From assembly GCF_000004075.3 (NCBI RefSeq), contig NC_026659.2:21966272-22030271 (forward strand): a stretch of 64,000 nt of DNA, read 5' to 3'. A program made the translations under genes and the position numbers. Within the stretch, counting starts at the first letter, position 1. The number at the start of each line of letters is the position of its first letter. This DNA comes from Cucumis sativus. Lineage: Eukaryota; Streptophyta; Magnoliopsida; Cucurbitales; Cucurbitaceae. Of the stretch, positions 12,706-27,535 are shown piece by piece. Under the pieces are notes generated by a model. The model saw only the letters and a program-made list of their open reading frames with translations, was not told the DNA's origin and made no database searches.

Positions 12706-13550
12706 ATTTCAAAACACAATAATGATGAAAAATGTGTATAAAACAAGAATTTAATTTAGTAAAAATGTCCTTTAAAGAAGTGAAAACTTTAATGTTAATT
12801 GATTTTAAACGATAAATTGGTGAAAATATTTTCAAATATAGATCGTTCTCTATCCATAACCATCACTTATACTTAGTGTCATTTTTTTTTATATTTGTCA
12901 ATAAGTTGAGTCATTTCTACTATATTTATAAAATAATTCATTCATTTATGTTGATGAAACTATCAAATTTCAATTTTGTGTAGGTAACATAATTTTAAAA
13001 GTTTAAATGTTTAAGAAGTGAACAACTATTTTAAATAAAGTTAAAAAATATCACCATCTATTATCTATGTTTATTTGTATCATGATAAACAAATATTAGT
13101 CTATCATCGTTTATAAAAAAATATACCGTGATATTTTACTGTATCAGTAAATATTTTAAAAATATTGCTATTTAAAATAATTTTTCATAATTAAGTTTAC
13201 AAATTTACACCTAAGTTCCAAACACGTAAAGAGATGTAATTTAATCCCTCATTTTGAAGCATGCATCCAAAAGTGATTGAAAATTGTTTTTAAAAAAGAA
13301 AGAAAAGTGGTTGAAATTTAAGGGGTAGATGTTCTTTCTTTAGGGAACACTTCACCGTTTCTTCTTTAATTCATCCCCTTTTAGCTACAAATACAATCAA
13401 AACAAAATATATAATAATTCACCCAAAGTGTTTTAATCAAACTTTTAAAAGTTTGGATAAATGTAATTTGTTCATGAAAACAAGTTTGGAGATGCTTTTT
13501 ATTGGATTGAGTTAGGTAGACTATGTTTTTATAATCATATAATCACAGAC

Positions 13551-13551
13551 C

Positions 13552-13584
<33 letters not shown>

Positions 13585-13585
13585 T
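13551..13585. repeat. Compound (CA)n(TA)n microsatellite
   Basis: About eight CA units run directly into about nine TA units. Confidence 0.9.
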
Positions 13586-15075
13586 TATATGTTATATTAA
13601 AAAAAGATTAAAAATAAGAAACGAAAAGGTTATAAAATAAAGTAAATAATAGTTATTTATGGGTAATTTTTAGGTTTAAAAGGGTTAATTTAGACTTTGG
13701 GCTGAGGAGGGAAGATTGATTTTGGTCAATGATGAGGTCTAGGTCGAGTCTTGAAACTTGTAGAACGAGTCATGCTAAATGCATGTCTTAACCCATTTAG
13801 CTCGAGAGATTATATTACGGATAATTGTAAATATAACAATTAGATTCAAAATAATTAGGCATATATATAGCAACATTTGAAAAAATAACAAATATAGAAA
13901 AATACTTTAAGTTGATTAATTGATAGGAGTCTGCCATTGATAAACCATGTTGTAAATATTGTTTTATTACTGATAAATCATAAGAGTCTATTAATGATAA
14001 AAATCTATCACTTATAAATTTTGTCACATTTGCATTTTTTTTTAAATGTCGATATATATTTAATTATTATTTTTTAAATTGCTATCTATTTATATTACCT
14101 AATATGATTAGGAAACCAAATAGGGACATTATCTTCCCTTAGTAGAATTCCATTATAAATATACATCATTTTAAGACCTTAAAGGAAGTCCATTCTAATA
14201 CTCGAACTCTCTACTGAATTTTTATATACATACATCTTTTACTTAAGCATTAGAAATTGTTTGACAAACGTCACACTTATTGTGTAGATCTTTTCAATGT
14301 AAAGGTGGAGTACATTTTTAACATCAACCATATTAATTAGGTTTCCTTATCAGTATTTTTTTGCACTTGTGTATCTTCCCAAAAGCTAAGAGTCGAAATA
14401 ATGTTATTTATTTCCTTTCTTAATTAAATCACATTGGAAAGATTATGTTTCCTTTTGTATTTTATGCATGGGGATTAAGTTGTGGCTTATGTGTCTTCCT
14501 AGAAGTGTCCAAATGTTATTTATTTCCCTTCCATAATTAAATCACATTGGAAATATTAGCTGGTTTCCCTTTTGTATTTTATATGCATCGACAGATGTTA
14601 CGTGTCTTCCTAAAATTATATTGTCCATCACATTTTTCTTTTTTCTTTTTGAAAGCTAACCAAACATAGACAAAATAAAGTGAAAATTAAAATCAAAACC
14701 TATCCCCAAAATACCATATTATATATTTTTTTTGCCCAAAGGATAACATACATTAATGCATTAGGGACGTTAGACCGATTTGGAGAACCATTTTAGTTTT
14801 TAAATTTATACTTGTTTTCTCTCGATTTTCTTATACTATGATACTTTTCACTTTTCTCTATGACACGTTGAAATTGTAAGACAAAAGGTAAAAAAGAAAA
14901 CAAGTATTTAATTTATTTTTCAATTGTCAATCGTTTTCAAAAACAATGGTAGAAATTAAATAGATAGCATAACATATAAATTTAATCAATAAAACTATAA
15001 TTCAAATGAGATCTTATACCATGTTGGGTAATTATTTCATTTTTTTAATAAAAACTTAGGTGTAGTCTGGGTTGC

Positions 15076-15131
15076 ACCCATTTATTAGTTGTAGAACATG
15101 TAAACCCATTTATTAGTTGTACAACGTGTAC
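15076..15131 (+). repeat. 28-bp tandem duplication upstream of the P450 gene
   Basis: ACCCATTTATTAGTTGTA with its following bases occurs twice with a 28-bp period, about 450-500 bp upstream of the P450 start codon. The copies differ slightly (GAACATG against CAACGTG). Confidence 0.75.
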
Positions 15132-15297
15132 TGCTCCAATCCCAATTGAAAATTGCAGTGTGAAGATTAATTTTTTAAAGAAATATTTTCTTGTGTGTAG
15201 AAGAAAGGATGAGCACCAAGGCGCAAAGTTACACCTACGGATTATTGCTCTTTAAAAAATATGCTTGTTTTCTCACAATTCCTTTAATATATATAAG

Positions 15298-15303
15298 CAC
15301 GTG
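15298..15303. promoter_or_regulatory. G-box (CACGTG) in the P450 promoter
   Basis: A perfect palindromic G-box lies 273 bp upstream of the start codon. Plant bHLH, bZIP and BZR-type factors bind this core. Brassinosteroid biosynthesis genes are known to be under feedback control, so the site is a reasonable candidate, but binding is inference. Confidence 0.35.
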
Positions 15304-15497
15304 AACATAATTATGTCAGTCAATTTTCACGTACAAATAATATGTATTTTTACCGAAAAGATCTTGGTTTTTTTTTTCTAACATTATTAGTGTGGAAAGT
15401 AATAATAGCATACAGAAAGTTTAAAAAAAAAAAAAGAAACATACTCATAGACACAAAGTATATAATGTTAATAGGTGAGAGGGTATGTTCCCTTTTT

Positions 15498-15508
15498 CTA
15501 TATAAATA
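15498..15508 (+). promoter_or_regulatory. TATA box of the P450 gene
   Basis: CTATATAAATA is a near-consensus plant TATA box, 68-78 bp upstream of the start codon. It predicts transcription starting near 15530 with a short purine-rich leader. Confidence 0.6.
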
Positions 15509-15575
15509 AAGAAGGGGATCAAAGAAGAGTGAAACAAAGTGAGGGGGAGAAAATAAAACCAAAAGTAAAAAAGCC

Positions 15576-19840
<4,265 letters not shown>

Positions 19841-20095
19841 ACAACATTTGTGTGTTGTGTGATATCTATGTACTAGTCCAAAGACTGATTAAGGGAATAT
19901 TATATTGTATATCTACTCTCTCGACCCTCGACCCTCGACCCTCGACCCCCGACCCCCGACCATTATATCGTGTACCTTATTGGCATTGTTTATGTCTTAA
20001 ATATTGGAATATACATATATATATATATGTCAAATTAATGTTTGTTTTGACTAATATGAGCATAAAATGTATATTCTTGATTAAGAAGTTCTAAT
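19841..20095 (+). other. Probable 3' UTR of the P450 gene
   Basis: Sequence after the stop contains a heptanucleotide tandem repeat and several AATAAA-like AT-rich signals. The 85-aa frame starting at 19837 simply overlaps the stop codon and is not a gene. Confidence 0.4.
19920..19961 (+). repeat. Heptanucleotide tandem repeat (CTCGACC)4(CCCGACC)2
   Basis: Six adjacent 7-mers: four CTCGACC, then two CCCGACC. They lie about 80 bp after the P450 stop codon, probably within its transcript. The GC content is far above the surrounding sequence. Confidence 0.95.
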
Positions 20096-22918
20096 CTTAC
20101 GCCTATGCGATAAAATCCTAAAATCTTAAATCTTGAAACTTACCGTACAAAAATGTTGCAAAAAATATTTGAAGATGGGTTGATACGTAATTTAGCATTT
20201 GTGATTATTTTATCTTCTTCCTTTGTTTTCATTTAAAAATAGTAAAATATGTTGAGAGAACAATATACTTCAATGGGCACAAAGTTTGTATTATCAACGA
20301 TAGTAAAAGACGAACCCATCATCATGGAAAAGAGGTTTTTCATTTCAATCAATTACTCACAATTTCAAGTTTGAAATATCCAAAGTATTAATATTATGAA
20401 ATTTTAGATGGAAGTATCGATAAAATGTGGTTTCGGATTAATATTCTTTTAGAAAAATAAGAAAATAAGAAAATAAACAAATAAACAAATATATTATTTT
20501 CAAATAATAAACCTATCTGTTACCTATACTGTATTTATATTTATGTTAACTTATTTACCATCATTCTTCTGCACACACCTTTCCCAAGTTCTTAGCAAGT
20601 TTTTGTTTTTTTGTATCCATTCCATTTATAACTATTGGACTTAAAAGTAGATCAAATACAGCTATTAATATAATTAACAACCCTACAATAATATATTTTA
20701 ACAGTCATGGAACATAAGTAAAAAGATAAGGTTGCAATTAGGGTTTATTTACATTCTCACAAATCATAGATACCGGGTATGGATCATCAAAGTTGGTCTT
20801 GTTTTTTATATCTCTTCAATTTTCTGGTGTTTTTCTATTTATTGAAATCAATTATTTGGATCTGTACGTTGAATTTTAGATGTTTTAAATTGAACACATT
20901 GAAGATAGAATTCAATTTAAATTAAGGATTAATGATAACCTACATAAATTTAATCTAATTTGAGGAAATTGAAATTATTTTTTATGGTTGGGTTTGAAAT
21001 TTTATTTCTTGGATAACTAATAAAGAAAATGATGTGTGTGTATATATAATTGTGGAGCATGCATGAAGAAGAAAAAGGAAATCAATTTGGTTTCACGAAC
21101 AATCTATTTACATGTCAAGTGTACTCATCATACACTACAAGTTTTTACTTGATTTCCTAACCCGCAACTCAAAATTGTTCTTGATAACTAACATTGTCAA
21201 TCTCATTTTCATATCACCTTTACCGAAAAAATTTGGTCTTTCTCGCTATTACCTCAAAACCTTGCTATGGTGGAAATACCAAATCAATGTTTTTGCTTCC
21301 ACTACCCGTGAGCTCTTATTCCATTCTCTTTTTAGTTATTCTATTGTTTCTTAAGGTACGAAGAAATAAGTTTGGAATGCATTTTTATTCTCTGTAGTTG
21401 AATTACTCGAAGAAGAAAGCTTAGAATAAATTTGACGTGGGTGAAAAATTAGAGAATGTTTGCGATGAGTATTTAAGGATGACTAGAGTGAGTTATGGAC
21501 CTATATTATGGAAAACCTAGTTTTAGGGTTTCCATAACTCTCGACTTACCCATAATCCCCCAAACAAACTCCTACCCATAATCTCCCATAACCCCATTTA
21601 CTTACACAAACTCCTTCCCATAATCACCCAATAAATAAATAAATAAAATGTTGAAAAAACCTTTAATTCATCCCTCTTTTCTTCTTCTTCTTCAATTAAA
21701 TTAATCTATAATAAGAGAGTTTTTTTTTTTCTTTTGCAAACAGGAATAAATTAAAATTAAGTACTATTTTAATACATTCTTCTTTCAGTTCAACTTAAAC
21801 AATGGTTGGATATGAAACAAATCATTCAAGAAATTACATTATTAAATTAAGATTAAACCTAAAATCAACATATCAATTTTGAGTTCCTATCTATCATATT
21901 CAAATATTTTAATTTAAGCTAATAACCGTCTTGCTGTCTAACTAGATTATAGAAAACTATATTGGATTATATTGTTTTTTTTTTTTTTATACATAAAAGT
22001 TAGTACTTACTTTATTTTTTTAAAAAAGATATTTTTAAAGTTACATTAATACTCATTAAAAAATTTGAAACGTTAAAAATATTTACCACTAGAGCATAAG
22101 CAATTAAACCTAGACACTTTTTACTCGTTTTTAAGAAACTATCTTGGCTATAATTAAGGAGGATGATCAACGTGAAAATGCTAATTTGAAATGTCTTTTG
22201 CATTGCTTTAGTACCAAAGTTACGAAAAGTAGCCATGTATGCTTAAACTAGTATATCGATGTAAGCATTATGTCGAGATAGACCGAAATTTAATGAAGAA
22301 AGAATCTTATGTAAGCAATTTTAATAATAGTTGTTTTGCTTTTATATGTTTTCCACTACATGTGTACAAAAAAAATATACATGCATGAAAAAAAAAAAGT
22401 GCGAACACAAGATCGCAACTTAAATGATTAATATGAACGTTTAATTAAGGAAGCTTCTTTAATTGAGCGTGCAAAATAATATATGCATGAAAAAAAAAAA
22501 CATGAAACGTCATGATGAATGCAAAATTTGGAGAGTTTGCAAAAATAGGAAAAAAAATGATAATAGAGTATTTATCACTTATATTTTTAAAATTGTAAAA
22601 ATAGCAAATTTAATAACAGATTATCGACATATTTGCCAATTTTGCAATATGCAAAAAAGAGGTGTTATGAGCTGTTTTTTTTAAAAAAATTTGTCATATA
22701 ATGCAATTTTCCCTAAAAATTTGTACTTCCCAAAATCGACTAGTAAAATTATTTAATAAAATAAATTTATGAAATTTGTGTATTGGATTACAAAATATCG
22801 TAACACTCCTACCATAATCCTTTTCCAAACGTGCATACTATAATAACAATACCTATAATAAATCTTGACCTAAACATATACTATCATAATACGAACATTA
22901 TTATAATACTAGAATTAT
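20096..22918. other. AT-rich intergenic region without genes
   Basis: The open frames here (for example 21112-21354 and 22463-22684) have biased composition and no recognisable domain. The region 21500-21640 holds a 14-bp inverted repeat and several CCCATAAT words, and 22540-22690 is a copy of an AT-rich dispersed repeat with TATCAC words. Confidence 0.5.
21506..21537. repeat. 14-bp inverted repeat with a 4-base loop
   Basis: TTATGGAAAACCTA (21506-21519) pairs with TAGGGTTTCCATAA (21524-21537) with one mismatch. It precedes several CCCATAATC words and may be the end of a small MITE, or a chance hairpin. Confidence 0.5.
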
Positions 22919-25900
22919 TGTAACACTAACCCTATATAAATAAGCCATTTCCGCAAATGTCCCCGAAGAATTAAGTAAAAGTTAGGATGGGCAAATTGTG
23001 TATTTTTTTTAAAAGATGAAGGGCACACTAGTCTTTTCACTGTACTCTTTAATAGAAAAAATGGAAAGAAAGAAAGAAATTATCTTCTCCAAGAGAACAC
23101 AACCGTCCCACCCCTTCGAACACAACCTCGCCGACAGGTCACTGCCCAGCTACCGCGCACGACTCGACCGCTGCAGCTTCGTGTGCAGGAGACGCCGCGC
23201 TCAGGAGTTTTAGCTTGCACGCCACCGTTCGCCGCCGTCACACCAAACCCACGAATCTGGCAGTAGCTTAGTTGTTTGCTCGCGTCATTGTCTCATATTT
23301 GTCTTGTGCCGCAGCTTTGAACACCACGTGCCGTTCTCGCTAAATTTTGGCTTTCGGGTAAGAACTAATATATTTTAGTTGGGTTTCTTGTAAACTTTCG
23401 AACACCCACTAAGTTTTGGCTTGAATTAAACATTTTCCATCAAGTTTCGACGTTAGACTTGAATTCTTGGAAGAGATTGAGCCGCTGCCCAGCTGATAGC
23501 GAACTCGAAATTGGGCATTTAGATAAATTTTTGGTGAGAATCTCGGTTATCTTGGATAGGTCTTGAATACCCATTAGAGGTTTGTTGTAAGAATTTATTT
23601 ACCCATGATTTTAATGCTAAATTCGAGTTTAGAAAGCCTTATTGTGCTGTCTAGCGAAGTTAGGATGATTTTGACAAGCTTTTGGATACTTTCAATGAGT
23701 TTTCTTGGAATTTGTTTAATACTCATTTAGTTTTGGCATGAACTTGAGTTACCCTTATTGTTTAATATGAAAGATTGAAGACTTGGAGAACTTTGAAGCA
23801 TTGATCAACACATCTAAGTTCTGTTTGGACAAGTTTGGGTAAATTCTTAAGTTATTGATCTGTTAGGTTGATATTGAGATTGTTAATGGATCTGAATCTC
23901 TAAAGTATTGATATTAGGTATAAGAGCGTATTGACATGAGAGACCCAATTAAGTTTGGATATTCATTGTATTAAGATTTTAGATTTCAAGTTTAACAAAT
24001 TGAAAATGGAGTTTTAGACAAAATTAAGGCATTTGAGAATGATTCGAGTTAAATCTAGGAAGTGGGGATTATGGTCATTGGAAGCATAAACGAGCTTGAG
24101 TTGACCCTATGAGGTGTGTTGAGCATGGTTGAGTCACCTTGACATATGGAATAACTTATTATTCATATAACTATTCTGAACCAAATTGGGGAGAGCGTAT
24201 TATTCTAGAGGATCGAGCTATTGATTGTTAGCGGTTACTTTCAAATATTTGATATGAAAATTTATTTTAGACGTATGGTTGAATTTGGTTTGTGAATAAG
24301 TGTTTGGCATAACTTTTTTTTGACATAATTGTATTATCAATGATGATCTTTAATGAAAGTTTCTAGTTTTTCATGAATTCTCTGTTATGTGAATTTGTAA
24401 TATCTGTCTTTGAACAGGGTTTGATTTAATTACAATTTACGTGAGTTATGATCCAAATGTGATTTTATAATGAATTTGATGAATTATTTGGAAGCTGAGA
24501 TAAGTAGCTTTGGTTTTTCTAATATTTTGAGTTCTTGAAATTTGTGTTAAAATATTTAGTTTGGATTTATCGATGAGAATGCTTCTGTTTTGCTTATTAA
24601 GAAAAACTTTACTTTAGCTTTGGATTGCATGAAATGATTGGGTATGAAATGTATTTATAGATGATGGTTTATGGAGGAATGTGAAGTTTTGTTTTCGAAG
24701 CACAACACTGGTGTATCATGGTGATTTTACCCATAGGCTACGTGAATGTGTTTTCATAACGCCACCTACGGTTGTCAGGGGATTCTAGGGTTGAGAGAGG
24801 TTGTAACGTAGAGATCTAGGAACCTGAATCTAAGTGAGGAGGTGAATGGAGATTGTGGCATTGGCTTCGGGCCTTGATTGACCCTTGGAGGGTAGCTCTA
24901 TGTGCATATAGGAGCCTAGTTATCGATGATGTCGAAACTGTGATTAAGTTGCAACTGTTGCAGGTACTGAATATGTGTGAGCTCAGTTTGGACTCATGTT
25001 TTCTTGTTGATATGGAACATGCGTTAGCTTCTTGACTGTATATTCAGTTTATTTTGTTGTGGTAGACGGAGATAAGGACAGATTTGACTGTGAATATGCG
25101 TGAGTTCAGTCTGGCTGCATGTTCCCTTTGGATCATGTGTGAGCTATTCTCTGCCGTATATTCAGTGTTTTTCTTTACTGTGGTGGACTCGGATATGACA
25201 CAGGGTTCATGGTAAATACATGTGAGCTCGGTATGGCCTTATGTTTCATTGTTGACATTGGCACGCCCGTGTTATGCTTTGCCGCGTATTTGCCATAGCT
25301 CATTGTGTTCGACTTGGATATGAACTGGTTAATATATTTCTAGACAGGCTTGTTACAGTTTTATAATAATGTGTTTAAAAAACTTTCCTATTTTAAATAG
25401 CAAAACTATGTATAATGATTACTTAATGAAAGTATGTTTTTACATGCCTTGTTTTTTTTTAAACATGCCTTGTTTTTTTATTAGCTTACCACTCACTGGG
25501 CGTTAGCTCACATTTTCAAATGTTTTTCTCTTAGGTAGTGATTAAGTTCTAGGTGCCTATTAAGCCATCAAATGCCACTCATTTCTGTTAGACATCTGCG
25601 ACATCATACTACATGTATTTGAAGAGTACTATTATGATAGGTTGAATTTTTTAGTGAATGTCATAGGATGTTTGTTTTAAATACCTTTACTTTTGGACTG
25701 TAATTTATTTTAGAGTTGTTTTATCAAGTTTATACATGAAATTTTGTTTGGTATTTGGATGATTTTGATGAGTGTGTGGTGAGAGACTTGGAACTTGTTT
25801 GAAATTGTAAACGTTAGAAGTGTGTTCTCCTTTTCTTTCCATTCTAGGTGTGGTTAGCCCATTCTTAGGGGAGACTTTGTCGAAATTTTTATAAGGATAT

Positions 25901-25958
25901 TTGACAAGTGCTTTGAGTAGAACCTTCATGAGGGAAAAATCTACAATGTGGTGTGACA
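22919..25958 (+). mobile_element. Long terminal repeat of a decayed LTR retrotransposon (probably Ty3/gypsy)
   Basis: Proposed LTR of about 3.0 kb from TGTAACAC to GTGTGACA, ends that are inverted at 7 of 8 positions. A primer-site-like TGGTATCAAAGA follows 4 bases later (25963). The 5' part holds a GC-rich, coding-like block (23090-23345), a feature I associate with the transcribed leader of plant gypsy LTRs. The 3' part holds TTAGCTTACCACTCACTGGGC (25490), a stretch I have seen in plant LTRs. The second LTR and the gag-pol body are not found in the window, so the element is truncated. The exact 5' boundary is uncertain. Confidence 0.5.
24968..25335 (+). repeat. Three diverged ~122-bp tandem repeats inside the LTR
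   Basis: Units begin at 24968, 25091 and 25212 with TGAATATGTGTGAGCTCAG-like sequence. Each continues with an ATGTT word, a TGCCGTATATTCAGT-like block and a TGTGGT-GACTCGGATATG-like block. Identity is visibly imperfect, so the array is old. Tandem repeats of this kind are common within plant LTR promoter regions. Confidence 0.7.
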
Positions 25959-25962
25959 GATT

Positions 25963-25974
25963 TGGTATCAAAGA
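25963..25974 (+). other. Primer binding site-like sequence (tRNA-Met)
   Basis: TGGTATCAAAGA differs from the common plant retroelement primer site TGGTATCAGAGC at two positions. It lies immediately after the proposed LTR end. Confidence 0.5.
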
Positions 25975-26800
25975 ATGGTTTTGGGAAACCTAAGGGTTAT
26001 GAGCAAGAGTTTGGAAATCTAGAGGTTTTGCATTAGATAGTTAGCATGAGTAAGTTGCTTGGAAACATGCTCATTGTGGTCTACGACCGAACTTGTGATG
26101 CTCTTGTTAGTTTAGACGTGGGACTAACGAATTTGAAGTTGAAGCCAACCGTGTTGAGAAGAACTTTGATGAGCGGATGATGCCTTGTTCGGCTCAAGAA
26201 ATTGTCGTCGGTATGAGAGTTATGCAAGATAATCCCACGAAGAACTTCAAAGTTAAGTGTTTGAAGGCTTTGAGAGCAACAATATTTTTCATAAAAGACT
26301 AATCCCAGGAATGTAGAATATTGGTTGGAGATAGCATAGAACTGTTTGGGGCCCTGAGTTGTCTAAATGAAAGGAAGGCAAGACTTGTGATAGACCACCA
26401 ATTATTTTACAATATAGTAGGAGGAAAAAGGGAGCAGTTGCACGTGAACAAGAGAAGGGAAATGAAGAAAGAAGTGGAAACCACCTTGGTGGGGACCACG
26501 GTTAGTTACATGGGAGAGAGTTAAAAGGGAAAGAAGGAAGGGATGGGAGGGGTGGTTAGTCAGTTTCTGGAAGTGGAGGGCTGTAATTTCCTGGAGAGCA
26601 GGGAATGCAGAAAGTGTTCAGTTTCTGTAGTCTGTAGCAAGTTATTTCCATTATAGTGAAGTCCTTCACTGTTTTGTTGTTTTATGTTGAACTTGGTTTA
26701 TCTTTGTATTAGGTCTTGTGTTGTACTTTGTTTTCAAGACTGTGTTAGTACTGTTTTCTGTAAAAGTTTGGCTGATAAATAAATTAGTAGAACACACTAC
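25975..26800 (+). other. Degenerate retroelement internal sequence or intergenic DNA
   Basis: No intact frame. The 67-aa frame at 26321-26524 is unrecognised, and the purine-rich stretch 26500-26620 has no domain. The first (leader) exon of the downstream ESF2-like gene may lie in this stretch or nearer the gene, but I could not place it. Confidence 0.35.
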
Positions 26801-27030
26801 TTGGTGTTCTATCAGTCCCTTAGTGAGGTTTAGGGGGTGTGTGCTTTATTGTGAGATGTTTAGGTGTAGAGGAACAATAGGGTGTTTTAGAGGTTTAGAA
26901 AAGGACCCAAGTGAGTTTTGGTTCTTAGTGAGGTTTCCTGTTTCATTTTGGGATTCAGTTTTGAAGCTTTTTTGTAATTATTCTCTATGTAACATCTTTC
27001 TTGATTGGATACCCTTTCTTCCGAAGCTTC
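26800..27030 (+). mobile_element. LINE 3' fragment (C-terminal part of ORF2)
   Basis: The frame 26718-27044 contains FRGLEKDPSEFW, LVRFPVSFWDSV and FCNYSLCNIFLDWIPFL. These match in order the end of the reverse-transcriptase ORF2 of plant LINEs as I remember it (RNxxVFRG...W...VRF...WASV...FCNYSxGNIxxxWxPFL). Only the last 70 or so residues survive. The fragment sits about 500 bp upstream of the first coding exon of the ESF2-like gene. Confidence 0.65.
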
Positions 27031-27535
27031 TTTTCTTGGATTAAGGCTTTGGATCAAAACGGTCAAAGACTGGTGTGGTGAGCATGTGTCTAGAAAGTCT
27101 AATATTAGGGGACTCGAGGAAGAAGTACAATTCATTGCCAAGACAACCTCATATATGCTAAAACCAAGTATATATATTGTTCCAGTACATCCTGCTTTCA
27201 GTTGTCAATTTCACAAATTTTTTTATTGTCTGAATCTCTCTCTAAGTTTTGAAACCTCTATCTATTCATGTTCTGCTAGGCTTGTGCTCAGTAAATAAAT
27301 ATGGAAGTAGAATTGAACTCCTTACTGATCATCTGTTCGATTAAGAATTGTTTTTAGAGAACGTTGGATTAAGAAATTCAGAAGTGATTTAATGAAGTTT
27401 GTTTGTACAGTGTATATAATTCATGCTTACAGCGATAGAACCCTGATGTTATTCTTATTTTTCTTATAGCGGCAATATATATATATATATTTTTTTTATT
27501 GTCATTTGAAGTTGTTAATTGTATCTTGTAGGAAG

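Larger units (their letters stand above)
8400..15240. other. Long AT-rich intergenic region without genes
   Basis: No open frame here resembles a protein. The stretch holds (TA)n and (CA)n(TA)n microsatellites, a small triplicated TGATCATAATTGG word (9090-9130), GATCGTTTA-type motifs (12565-12700) and dispersed copies of TCTATCA/TGATAGA-containing AT-rich repeat DNA (about 8560-8840, 13070-13150 and 13830-14040). Confidence 0.6.

Noticed and set aside
23016..23213. 65-aa GC-rich plus-strand frame
   Set aside because: No recognisable domain, and it lies in a segment with the layout of an LTR leader, so it is not called as a gene.
27506..27535. In-frame upstream ATG extending the ESF2-like protein by ten residues
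   Set aside because: A clear 3' splice site (TTGTAG) lies between this ATG and the ATG at 27536, so the upstream one is intronic.
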